From: an uncultured Actinomycetes bacterium | GTDB taxonomy: Bacteria; Actinomycetota; Actinomycetes; Nanopelagicales; Nanopelagicaceae | Assembly (NCBI GenBank): GCA_903918325.1 | Contig: CAIXDY010000189.1 | Location: forward strand, 1-11,954 | Direction of reading: 5' to 3' | Length of the DNA stretch: 11,954 nt | Shown here: positions 1 through 7,142 of the stretch, piece after piece | Numbering within the stretch: position 1 is the first letter of the stretch | Layout of the letters: each line of letters opens with the position of its first letter | Program-made: the position numbers and the translations under genes | Notes under the pieces: generated by a model | The model's input: the letters and a program-made list of their open reading frames with translations, nothing else | Databases searched by the model: none | Told to the model about the DNA's origin: nothing

Positions 1-481
1 ACCCTATTGAAATTGCTGCTAACCAATGGTGTTGTTGATGCCATAGATACACGGCAAGTAAAACAAAGAAAGTTAAAAATAAATCAAGGAGCGCTGTTCT
101 TGAATGCACTAAAGCCAAACCATCACACGCCATTAAGAAAGCGGCAATAGCGGTTAGAAGCGGGGAATAAAAGAGAACATGCACTAAGCGGGCAAAGAGC
201 AGAATTAGCAGCGTTCCACAAATTGCAGTGGCGAAGCGCCAACCAAATTCGTTATCGCCAAATAATTTAATTCCTGATGCAATTAACCACTTTCCGACAG
301 GGGGATGAACGATAAATTCAGGTTTATTGCCAGTAACTTCAACGCCATATTTTAGAAAATCACGGGCACCATCGACGTAATAAACTTCATCAAAGACAAA
401 GCCTTTCGGTGTCGCCAAGTTGATGAGCCGAAGTGCAAGGCAAGCAATCGCAATCAGAATGGGTGCGATAGCTGCAATCAT
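1..481 (-). CDS. pmt: Protein O-mannosyltransferase (PMT family, GT39), N-terminal part, cut by window edge
   Basis: Reading the minus strand from ATG at 481 gives 160 open codons running off the left edge. The product resembles actinobacterial dolichyl-phosphate-mannose-protein mannosyltransferases, which transfer mannose from polyprenyl-phosphate-mannose to Ser/Thr of secreted proteins at the outer face of the membrane. Visible marks are a first hydrophobic segment (residues about 2-20), the acidic DEVYY motif (residues 31-35, the catalytic Asp-Glu pair of the first outer loop in the family), a following DGARDF stretch, an HPPVGKW motif, and a later HSRTALLD motif before another hydrophobic segment. 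Full members usually exceed 450 residues, so about two thirds is missing here. No in-frame start lies between the upstream stop (530-532) and 481. No Shine-Dalgarno is seen; a leaderless transcript is plausible. It is divergent from rsmI, as in Mycobacterium (Rv1002c/Rv1003). Confidence 0.9.
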   Translation of the reverse strand, partial: MIAAIAPILIAIACLALRLINLATPKGFVFDEVYYVDGARDFLKYGVEVTGNKPEFIVHPPVGKWLIASGIKLFGDNEFGWRFATAICGTLLILLFARLVHVLFYSPLLTAIAAFLMACDGLALVHSRTALLDLFLTFFVLLAVYLWHQQHHWLAAISIG

Positions 482-531
482 GTGTGAATCGTATGGGCAA
501 ATCTGCGAAAAATTACTGAGATGATTGACCT
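482..531. promoter_or_regulatory. Divergent pmt/rsmI promoter region, possible leaderless starts
   Basis: Fifty bases separate two divergently read start codons, so both promoters must lie here and in the gene starts. On the minus strand TACGAT (488-493) sits 6 bases before the pmt ATG. This is the spacing expected of a TAnnnT -10 box of an actinobacterial leaderless transcript. On the plus strand GATGAT (520-525) sits 6 bases before the rsmI ATG and is a weaker match. Neither gene has a Shine-Dalgarno sequence. No convincing -35 boxes are visible. The assignment is inferred from spacing only. Confidence 0.35.
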
Positions 532-1374
532 ATGGGACTGATATTGGCAGCTACACCCTTGGGCAACCCAGCCGATGCCAGCGCGCGCCTTAAATCTGCA
601 ATTGAGGATGCCACCATTATTGCTGCCGAGGATTCCAGAAGGTTTCACCGTTTGTGTTCAGATATTGGAGTGAGATTTACTGGGCGAGTACTTTCTTTTT
701 TTGAGGGAAATGAAGATGCGCGAACTCAAGAACTGTTGAGTGAAATTGAATCAGGTGCCCGCGTACTTGTTGTATCAGATGCCGGTATGCCGACAATTAG
801 CGATCCAGGTTTTCGTTTAATGCGCGAAGCAATCGCCCGCAACCTGCACGTATCAGTAATTCCAGGACCCAGCGCGGTAACTATGGCAGTTGCCTTATCA
901 GGTTTACCAACCGATCGATTTACTTTTGAAGGCTTTCCATCACGCGCGGCTGGTGCACGTTTAGCAACTTTTGAAAAACTTCGACATGAAGAACGAACTA
1001 TGGTTTTTTTCGAAGCACCGCATCGCTTGGCTGATTCACTCTCTGATGCATTGAGCATTTTTGGCCCCACTCGACGAGGCGCAATTTGTCGCGAAATGAC
1101 TAAGCATTATGAAGAAACTATTCGCGGAACTTTGGCAGAACTTTCACAGTGGGCCGATAGTCATGAAGTTCTTGGGGAAATAACTTTAGTAATTGAAGGG
1201 GCAGTAATTGATTCAGCTGCGATGACGGCAGATGAAATGGTGGCTCGAGTCCGAGAGTTTGAAGCCGCAGGAATGGATCGCAAGGGGGCAATCGCCTCGG
1301 TTGCCGCTGAATTTTCAATTGCAAAGCGATTGGTTTATGCCGCAGTGGTTGATGCGAATAAGATGAGCAAGTGA
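532..1374 (+). CDS. rsmI: 16S rRNA (cytidine(1402)-2'-O)-methyltransferase RsmI
   Basis: RsmI uses S-adenosylmethionine to 2'-O-methylate C1402 in the decoding centre of 16S rRNA. The 280-residue product has normal length and the tetrapyrrole-methylase fold signatures in order: LAATPLGN at 4-12, AAEDSRR at 31-37, SDAGMPTISDPG at 82-93 and PGPSA at 111-115. FFEAPHR follows, and near residues 245-275 there is the small helix-turn-helix-like C-terminal domain (MDRKGAIASVAAEF...). The ATG at 532 is well placed, because the family begins within a few residues of the ATP(L/I)GN motif. It opens a tight plus-strand run; its last codons overlap the metG start by 4 bases (GTGA), implying translational coupling. 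Confidence 0.95.
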   Translation: MGLILAATPLGNPADASARLKSAIEDATIIAAEDSRRFHRLCSDIGVRFTGRVLSFFEGNEDARTQELLSEIESGARVLVVSDAGMPTISDPGFRLMREAIARNLHVSVIPGPSAVTMAVALSGLPTDRFTFEGFPSRAAGARLATFEKLRHEERTMVFFEAPHRLADSLSDALSIFGPTRRGAICREMTKHYEETIRGTLAELSQWADSHEVLGEITLVIEGAVIDSAAMTADEMVARVREFEAAGMDRKGAIASVAAEFSIAKRLVYAAVVDANKMSK

Positions 1375-2936
1375 CTAAGTCCTTCTATCTAACGACGCCG
1401 ATTTATTACGTCAACGATGCACCGCATATTGGCCATGCCTATACAACGGTGGCTGGCGATGTATTAACGCGTTGGCATCGTCAAAGAGGCGAGTCGGTCT
1501 GGTTCTTAACGGGCACTGATGAACACGGTCAAAAAGTTATGCGTACGGCTGAGCAAAATAACACTGCTCCTCAAGCGTGGGTAGATCGATTGGTGCACGA
1601 TGCTTGGAAGCCAAATTGGCAAGCTCTCAATATCGCCAATGATGATTTCATTCGCACAACTGAAAAGCGCCATACCGAACGCGTACAAAAATTTTTGCAA
1701 TCACTTAAAGATTCCGGCCATATTTACGCCGGTAAGTATGAAGGTCCATATTGCGTAGGGTGCGAAGAGTTCAAACTCCCCGGTGATTTAATTGAAATTG
1801 ATGGAAAGAAATGCTGCCCAATTCACAGCAAACCAATTGAATTAGTAAATGAAAATAACTGGTTCTTTAAACTTTCTGCTTTTGTCGAACCTTTATTAGA
1901 GCATTACCGCAAGAACCCAGATGCATGCCAACCTGAAAGTGCTCGGAATGAAGTTGTTTCATTTTTAGAGGGTGGCGTTTCAGATCTTTCAATTTCCCGC
2001 TCAACTTTTGATTGGGGAATTCCAGTCCCTTGGGATACCGATCAAGTTGTCTATGTGTGGTTCGATGCTCTTCTTAATTATGCTACGGCAGTTGGATTAA
2101 CTGATGCACCAGATTCTGAAGGTGGAAAGAAGTTTGCCCAAACATGGCCAGCTGATGTGCATTTAGTCGGTAAAGATATTTTAAGATTCCATGCAGTTAT
2201 TTGGCCAGCGATGTTGATGGCTGCCGGATTGCAAGTTCCTAAGAAAGTTTTTGCGCATGGTTGGTTGCTCGTTGGTGGCGAAAAGATGAGTAAGAGCAAG
2301 TTGACTGGAATTGCACCTAAAGACATCACCGATCACTTTGGTGTGGATGCTTTCCGTTATTACTTCTTGCGCGCAATTCCTTTTGGAACCGACGGTTCTT
2401 TCTCTTGGGAAGATATGAGCGCACGCTATACATCTGAACTTGCAAATGATTTTGGTAACTTGGCTTCACGTTCGGCGGCGATGATTGAAAAATATTGCGG
2501 TGGAGTTTTGCCCGCAAAGAGCGGGGATACCGGCTTAGAAAGTGCGCTTAAAGATGCGGCAGAAAAAGCCGATGCAGCTATCTGCCAGTTAGATTTTCAG
2601 GGTGGAATTGTTGCGATTATGGATTTCTGCAAAAAAGTAAATGGCTACGTCACTGAAAAAGAGCCGTGGATTTTGGCGAAAGATCCAGCAAATCAAAAGA
2701 CGCTAGAAGATGTTTTATATAACACGGCTGAATCTCTGCGCGCACTGGCTGTCCTGCTTAATGCAGTGATGCCTCAAACATGTGAAATTTTGTGGGCGAG
2801 TTTAGGTGCACAAGCGGTGCTTGGAAATCTTGATTCCCAAAAGATTTCAGATGTAGCTACATGGGGACAGTTGCCACCAGGAGCAATAGTTACAAAGACG
2901 CCCGTTCTTTTTCCACGTTTAGAGACGAACGCTTAA
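1371..2936 (+). CDS. metG: Methionyl-tRNA synthetase
   Basis: This class I synthetase charges methionine onto initiator and elongator tRNA-Met in the cytoplasm. The 521-residue protein has the HIGH signature at 19-22 and KMSKS at 305-309. It carries a zinc-knuckle-like insert with CVGC and later KCCPIH, and the WFDAL motif of the methionine pocket. An anticodon-binding helical domain follows. It ends shortly after that domain, so it lacks the C-terminal EMAP/Trbp111 dimerisation domain found in longer MetRS such as that of E. coli; this compact form is usual in actinobacteria. The start is GTG at 1371, overlapping the rsmI stop by 4 bp. There is only a weak purine stretch upstream, so coupling to rsmI translation is likely. 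Confidence 0.96.
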   Translation: MTKSFYLTTPIYYVNDAPHIGHAYTTVAGDVLTRWHRQRGESVWFLTGTDEHGQKVMRTAEQNNTAPQAWVDRLVHDAWKPNWQALNIANDDFIRTTEKRHTERVQKFLQSLKDSGHIYAGKYEGPYCVGCEEFKLPGDLIEIDGKKCCPIHSKPIELVNENNWFFKLSAFVEPLLEHYRKNPDACQPESARNEVVSFLEGGVSDLSISRSTFDWGIPVPWDTDQVVYVWFDALLNYATAVGLTDAPDSEGGKKFAQTWPADVHLVGKDILRFHAVIWPAMLMAAGLQVPKKVFAHGWLLVGGEKMSKSKLTGIAPKDITDHFGVDAFRYYFLRAIPFGTDGSFSWEDMSARYTSELANDFGNLASRSAAMIEKYCGGVLPAKSGDTGLESALKDAAEKADAAICQLDFQGGIVAIMDFCKKVNGYVTEKEPWILAKDPANQKTLEDVLYNTAESLRALAVLLNAVMPQTCEILWASLGAQAVLGNLDSQKISDVATWGQLPPGAIVTKTPVLFPRLETNA

Positions 2937-2941
2937 AGCGT

Positions 2942-3802
2942 ATGGCTGATCGCCACAACCGCGATATCGAACGTCCGCGCGCACCATTGCCCGAACCGTT
3001 ACCAACTGCAACTGTTGATGCGCATGCGCACATGGAAATCATTACCGATACTGCGCCAGATTCGCCCGAAGTAGCCCAAGTAATTGCTGAAGCTAAATCA
3101 GTTAATGTCGATCGAATTGTTCAAGTCGGATATTCAGCCGAGCAATCACAATGGTGTGTAGCTGCGGCAGAAAAATGGAATACCTCAGTCTTAGCTGCCG
3201 TTGCTTTGCATCCCAATGAAGCACCTGTAGTTAAAGATTTAGCGGCTGATTGGGCAATTATTGAAAAACTTGCCCAACATCCACGAGTTCGAGCAATTGG
3301 TGAAACTGGCTTAGATTATTTTCGCACTCCACCAGAATTACGTGCCCGTCAGCAAGAGTCATTTAAGTGGCATATTGAATTAGCCAAGAAAACAAACAAA
3401 GCGTTAGTCATCCATGATCGAGATTCGCATGAGGATGTTTTGTCGGTGTTACTTGAAGTTGGTGCCCCAGAAAAAACTATTTTTCATTGTTTTTCAGGGG
3501 ATCTAGCGATGGCAAAAATCTGCGTAGAACGTGGGTATGTCTTATCTTTCGCCGGCACTTTAACTTTTAAAAACGCACCAGCGCTACGTGAAGCAGTAAA
3601 GATAGTTCCTATGGAGCAACTTTTAGTTGAGACTGATTCGCCTTTTCTGGCGCCAATGCCGCATCGTGGCGCGCTCAACACTCCAGCTCAGATAGCAAAC
3701 ATTGTTCGCGCAATGGCGCTTGAACGAAATGCCGATCTTGGCGAATTAGCAACGTCACTGGGAAATAATGCTGAGCGCTTATTTGGTTCTTTCGCATCAT
3801 GA
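2942..3802 (+). CDS. tatD: TatD family metal-dependent DNase
   Basis: TatD-family enzymes are TIM-barrel metal hydrolases with 3'-5' exonuclease activity on DNA, implicated in DNA repair. Visible metal-site motifs in order: VDAHAH (His28 and His30 from the chosen start), GETGLDYFR, VIHDRDSHED, HCFSGD, and ETDSPFLAP near the end. The reading frame is open back to an ATG at 2861, but that start would overlap metG by 76 bases. ATG 2942, five bases after the metG stop, gives 286 residues. It also leaves an N-terminal stretch ending in PLPEPL before the VDAHAH motif, resembling other actinobacterial TatD proteins. No clear Shine-Dalgarno is present at either start. The stop overlaps the rsmA start as ATGA. 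Confidence 0.92.
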   Translation: MADRHNRDIERPRAPLPEPLPTATVDAHAHMEIITDTAPDSPEVAQVIAEAKSVNVDRIVQVGYSAEQSQWCVAAAEKWNTSVLAAVALHPNEAPVVKDLAADWAIIEKLAQHPRVRAIGETGLDYFRTPPELRARQQESFKWHIELAKKTNKALVIHDRDSHEDVLSVLLEVGAPEKTIFHCFSGDLAMAKICVERGYVLSFAGTLTFKNAPALREAVKIVPMEQLLVETDSPFLAPMPHRGALNTPAQIANIVRAMALERNADLGELATSLGNNAERLFGSFAS

Positions 3803-4641
3803 CGCTCCTTGGCGCAGCTCAAATCCGTGAACTTGCTGCAACCCTTGATCTCAAACCATCTAAATCTTTAGGTCAAAATTTTGTTATCGATTCAAATGTT
3901 TGTACAAAAATTGTACGAACCGCAGGCGTTGGCCCCACTGATATCGCACTTGAAATTGGTCCGGGCTTAGGTTCGCTCACTTTAGCTTTATTAGAAACCG
4001 CTCAATCAGTAATTGCCGTAGAGATCGATCCACGTTTAGCAGAACAATTACCAAAGACAGTTGAAGCTTTATTTGAGCATCCCGAAAAACTAACGACTAT
4101 CAATATGGATGCACTCTCACTTAGCTCTCTTCCCAGTGATCCAACAGTTCTAGTTGCAAATCTTCCTTACAACGTTTCAGTCCCAGTACTTCTGCACCTA
4201 TTAGAAAAATTTGAAAGTTTGCGCACTGGAGTTGTCATGGTGCAGGCAGAAGTCGCCGACCGATTAGCGGCAAAACCTGGAACTAAAGATTATGGAATTC
4301 CATCGGTGAAAGCCGCGTGGTGGGCCGAAGTTAAAGGTGCGGGGTCGGTTTCGCGCTCGGTCTTTTGGCCAGCTCCCAATGTTGATTCAAAGTTAGTTTC
4401 ATTTACTCGCAGAAAAACTCCGGGAGATGAAGAACTGCGCCGCAAAGTTTTCACAATTATTGATGCCGCTTTTGCCCAACGCAGAAAAATGCTGCGCTCC
4501 GCCCTTTCAGGTCTCTATGGTTCATCGTCAATGGCCGAAGAGATTCTTACTCGCGCAGGAATCGATGCCACACTTCGTGGCGAAGCTTTGGAAATTGATG
4601 GTTTTTGTGCCATCGCTGCAGTTGCACCTGACATTTTCTAG
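3799..4641 (+). CDS. rsmA: 16S rRNA (adenine(1518)-N6/adenine(1519)-N6)-dimethyltransferase RsmA (KsgA)
   Basis: RsmA dimethylates the two adjacent adenosines A1518 and A1519 in the 3'-terminal hairpin of 16S rRNA during late 30S assembly. The 280-residue protein shows the family order: SLGQNF at 23-28, SAM-binding EIGPGLGSLT at 52-61, the acidic end of strand 2 (VEID, 74-77), and catalytic NLPY at 121-124. The conserved PAPNVDSKLV segment and a C-terminal helical domain (FAQRRKMLRS) follow. It starts at ATG 3799, overlapping the tatD stop by 4 bp, with no separate ribosome-binding site visible. In Mycobacterium rpfB lies between tatD and ksgA; here the two genes overlap directly. Confidence 0.96.
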   Translation: MTLLGAAQIRELAATLDLKPSKSLGQNFVIDSNVCTKIVRTAGVGPTDIALEIGPGLGSLTLALLETAQSVIAVEIDPRLAEQLPKTVEALFEHPEKLTTINMDALSLSSLPSDPTVLVANLPYNVSVPVLLHLLEKFESLRTGVVMVQAEVADRLAAKPGTKDYGIPSVKAAWWAEVKGAGSVSRSVFWPAPNVDSKLVSFTRRKTPGDEELRRKVFTIIDAAFAQRRKMLRSALSGLYGSSSMAEEILTRAGIDATLRGEALEIDGFCAIAAVAPDIF

Positions 4642-4662
4642 CCAACACATTAAGGTCACTTC

Positions 4663-5577
4663 ATGCCAGTAAAGAGTGTGACCGTTCGGGTGCCCGCAAA
4701 GGTAAACCTGCAACTCTCAGTTGGCCCGCGTGAAGATGATGGTTTTCATAACCTAGTCTCAGTTTTCCAAGCGATTTCAATTTTTGATGATGTCACAGTT
4801 TCTTTGACCGAACCACACAGTGGGATAGCGGTTTCAATTTCGGGTGAACAAACTCATGGCGTACCAGCAGATGCCAATAACTTAGCTGCGCGCGCAGCAG
4901 CCCTGATGGCAGAAGAATATGATCTTGAAATAGATGCCCATATTGAAATTAAAAAATCTATTCCGGTGGCAGGTGGCATGGCCGGTGGAAGTGCAGATGC
5001 GGCTGCGACAATTGTTGCAATTGATTATTTATTTTCACTGGGTATGAGTCGCGAAGAAATGTCAGATGTTGCAGCACGTTTGGGTAGCGATGTCCCCTTC
5101 ATGCTAAATGGAGGAACGGCAATCGGTACAGGTCATGGTGACCAATTAACATCGGCACTTTCTCGAGGTACGTATCACTGGGTACTCGCACTTTCTACAC
5201 ATGGACTTTCAACTCCAGCCGTTTATGCCGAGTGTGATCGCTTACGTACAGGCCTTGAAATTGTGGAACCTCAAACTAATGAAGTACTTATGCAGGCGTT
5301 ATTAGCTGCCGATGCGCAATCAGTTGGCGCGGCATTAGTAAATGATTTACAACCTGCTGCATGTTCATTGCGCCCAGCGCTTCGACTTGTTTTAGATGTA
5401 GGTCAGGAATATGGAGCATTAGGCGCATTAGTTTCAGGATCTGGCCCGACCGTTGCTTTTCTTGTTGCCGATGAAGAGGCTGGCCTTGATTTAGCAGTGG
5501 CACTTACGGCAAGCGGAGTAGTGGGAAGCGTTGCACGTGCTTATGGCCCCGTTGCTGGGGCAAAAGTAATCTCGTAA
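4663..5577 (+). CDS. ispE: 4-(cytidine 5'-diphospho)-2-C-methyl-D-erythritol kinase
   Basis: IspE is the ATP-dependent kinase of the MEP (non-mevalonate) isoprenoid pathway, phosphorylating CDP-methylerythritol at the 2-hydroxyl. The 304-residue GHMP kinase has PAKVNL at 11-16 (Lys13 near the substrate), DGFH at 26-29 (usually DGYH), and the glycine-rich ATP loop PVAGGMAGGSADAA at 101-114. Next comes GSDVP at 141-145, with Asp143 as the expected catalytic base, and a late SGSGPTVAFL motif. AAGG at 4652-4655, seven bases before the ATG, is a fair Shine-Dalgarno. It lies 21 bases after rsmA and is probably the last gene of the first co-transcribed block, an arrangement common in bacteria. Confidence 0.95.
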   Translation: MPVKSVTVRVPAKVNLQLSVGPREDDGFHNLVSVFQAISIFDDVTVSLTEPHSGIAVSISGEQTHGVPADANNLAARAAALMAEEYDLEIDAHIEIKKSIPVAGGMAGGSADAAATIVAIDYLFSLGMSREEMSDVAARLGSDVPFMLNGGTAIGTGHGDQLTSALSRGTYHWVLALSTHGLSTPAVYAECDRLRTGLEIVEPQTNEVLMQALLAADAQSVGAALVNDLQPAACSLRPALRLVLDVGQEYGALGALVSGSGPTVAFLVADEEAGLDLAVALTASGVVGSVARAYGPVAGAKVIS

Positions 5578-5589
5578 TAGCTGGGCAAT

Positions 5590-5603
5590 ATGGTCATAAC
5601 CAT
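5590..5603. promoter_or_regulatory. Small perfect inverted repeat upstream of tRNA-Gln, possible promoter region element
   Basis: In the 52-base gap between ispE and the tRNA, ATGGT (5590-5594) and ACCAT (5599-5603) form a perfect 5-bp dyad around CATA. No T-run follows, so it is not a canonical terminator. Downstream, TATGAG (5611-5616) and GAGAAT (5619-5624) are weak -10 candidates for tRNA transcription, but no well-spaced -35 box is visible. Whether this is an operator, a promoter part or chance cannot be decided from the sequence. Confidence 0.2.
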
Positions 5604-5629
5604 CCCCATTTATGAGGGAGAATACGGGT

Positions 5630-5704
5630 TCCGCCATTGTGTAGTGGCTAGCACATGGGCCTTTGAAGCCCAGGGTCCAGGATCGATACCTGGTGGCGGA
5701 GCCA
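5630..5704 (+). tRNA. tRNA-Gln (anticodon TTG), CCA encoded
   Basis: A complete cloverleaf folds from the sequence. The 7-bp acceptor stem is TCCGCCA (5630-5636) with TGGCGGA (5694-5700), followed by discriminator G and an encoded CCA (5702-5704). The D stem GTGT/GCAC closes an 8-base loop with the GG pair. The anticodon stem TGGGC/GCCCA closes the loop CTTTGAA, whose central TTG (5663-5665) reads CAA glutamine codons. The variable region is 4 bases. The T stem CCAGG/CCTGG closes ATCGATA. Position 54 of the T-loop is A instead of the near-universal T. Actinobacteria usually make Gln-tRNA indirectly through glutamylation and GatCAB amidation. The gene ends 16 bases before glmU and is probably co-transcribed with it. 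Confidence 0.95.
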
Positions 5705-5720
5705 CCGATAGGATTCACTT

Positions 5721-7139
5721 GTGACCGTACAAACCGTGATCGTCCTCGCAGCTGGCGAAGGAACACGGATGAAATCGGCTAAAGCCAAAGTTCTCCATAA
5801 CGTTGCAGGACGTTCGTTACTTGGACATGTACTCAATGCCGTTGAACCACTTAAAGCCAGCGAACTTCGTATCGTTGTTGGTTCAAGTCGAGAATTAGTT
5901 GAAGAACACATTGCGAATATTGCGCCAAAAGCCACAACTGTTTTCCAAGAACATCGCGGCGGAACTGGGCATGCGGTTCAGTTAGCGCTCGCAGGTTTAA
6001 AAACTAAAGGCACAGTGCTGGTTTTAGCTGGAGATACTCCCATGCTCACCGCAGATTCATTAACGGCCTTTATTGCCGCGCATAATGAAGGAAAGTTTGC
6101 CGCTTCAGTTTTAACGGCCGAACACCCTGATCCAACTGGGTATGGACGAATTATTCGTGACGATGCCGATGAGCTTTTAAAAATTGTTGAAGAAAAGGAT
6201 GCCAGCGAAGACCAGAAGTTCATCTTTGAAATTAACTCAGGCGTCTATGCATTTGATGGTGAAAAACTTGCGGCTTCAATCGGCAAACTAACTAATTCGA
6301 ACTCCCAGAGTGAACTTTATTTAACTGATGTAATTGGAATTTTGAAGAGTGAAGGCGCATCAATTGCCGCCATCATGATCGATGACTTCACTGAAGTTCT
6401 TGGGGTTAACGATCGAATTCAATTAGCTGAATCTGCTGCGCTATTGCGTGATCGCATTAATGATCATTGGATGCGCGCCGGTGTAACCATTATTGATCCC
6501 ACAACGACATGGATTGATGCAACGGCATCGATTTCAAATGATGTAACTATTCACCCAGGCAGCGCAATTTACGGAACGACTTCCATTGCTTCAGGGGCCG
6601 TTATTGGGCCACGCACAACGCTGACTAACTGCCGGGTTCAAGAAGGCGCATCAGTTCTTGAATCGATTGCTACTGACACCATTATTGGCGAGGGCTCAAC
6701 CATTGGCCCATTCACATATTTACGGGCTGGAACAGTATTAAGTGATGCAACAAAAGTTGGTGCATTTGTTGAAATGAAAAATGCAACATTGGGTACCGGT
6801 TCAAAAGTGCCACATCTTTCATATGTGGGCGATGCCACGATTGGTGAGGGCACAAATATCGGCGCCGCAACAATCTTTGTGAACTATGACGGCGTCGAAA
6901 AGCATCACACCACTATTGGTGACCACGTTCGAATCGGTAGCGACACAATGCTGGTAGCACCAATTACCGTAGGTGATGGGGCTTACACGGCCGCTGGTTC
7001 GGTAATTACTGAAGATGTTCCGGCCGGCTCGATTGCAGTTGGCCGAGCTAAGCAGAGAAATGTATTAGGTTGGGTCATGCGCAAACGTGCAGGATCGAAA
7101 TCAGCACAAGCCGCCGAAGCTAGCGAAAAGAAGGGCTAA
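5721..7139 (+). CDS. glmU: Bifunctional UDP-N-acetylglucosamine pyrophosphorylase / glucosamine-1-phosphate N-acetyltransferase
   Basis: GlmU acetylates glucosamine-1-phosphate with acetyl-CoA and then uridylylates it to UDP-GlcNAc, the precursor of peptidoglycan. The 472-residue product has the Rossmann-like uridyltransferase domain first (LAAGEGTRMKSAKAKVLH near 8-25, RGGTGHA, LAGDTPML). A left-handed beta-helix of hexapeptide repeats follows from about residue 255. The acetyltransferase motif VPHLSYVGD places the likely catalytic base at His365, followed by NIGAATIFVNYDG. The C-terminal tail is basic and Ala/Lys-rich and probably disordered. The start is GTG 5721; AGGA (5710-5713) lies seven bases upstream, inside the 16-base gap after the tRNA. 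prs follows after only 3 bp. Confidence 0.96.
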   Translation: MTVQTVIVLAAGEGTRMKSAKAKVLHNVAGRSLLGHVLNAVEPLKASELRIVVGSSRELVEEHIANIAPKATTVFQEHRGGTGHAVQLALAGLKTKGTVLVLAGDTPMLTADSLTAFIAAHNEGKFAASVLTAEHPDPTGYGRIIRDDADELLKIVEEKDASEDQKFIFEINSGVYAFDGEKLAASIGKLTNSNSQSELYLTDVIGILKSEGASIAAIMIDDFTEVLGVNDRIQLAESAALLRDRINDHWMRAGVTIIDPTTTWIDATASISNDVTIHPGSAIYGTTSIASGAVIGPRTTLTNCRVQEGASVLESIATDTIIGEGSTIGPFTYLRAGTVLSDATKVGAFVEMKNATLGTGSKVPHLSYVGDATIGEGTNIGAATIFVNYDGVEKHHTTIGDHVRIGSDTMLVAPITVGDGAYTAAGSVITEDVPAGSIAVGRAKQRNVLGWVMRKRAGSKSAQAAEASEKKG

Positions 7140-7142
7140 TAA

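Noticed and set aside
726..1324. Minus-strand open frames opposite rsmI
   Set aside because: They are antisense shadows of a clearly conserved gene, with no recognisable protein motif and no ribosome-binding site.
3902..3916. Perfect 6-bp inverted repeat GTACAA-AAA-TTGTAC
   Set aside because: It lies inside the rsmA coding region, where it encodes ordinary family sequence (residues about 35-40), and has no T-run or promoter context; chance is the simpler explanation.
5491..5935. Two overlapping minus-strand frames across the ispE end, tRNA-Gln and the glmU start
   Set aside because: They run antisense through a perfectly folding tRNA gene and two conserved genes, and show no family motifs.
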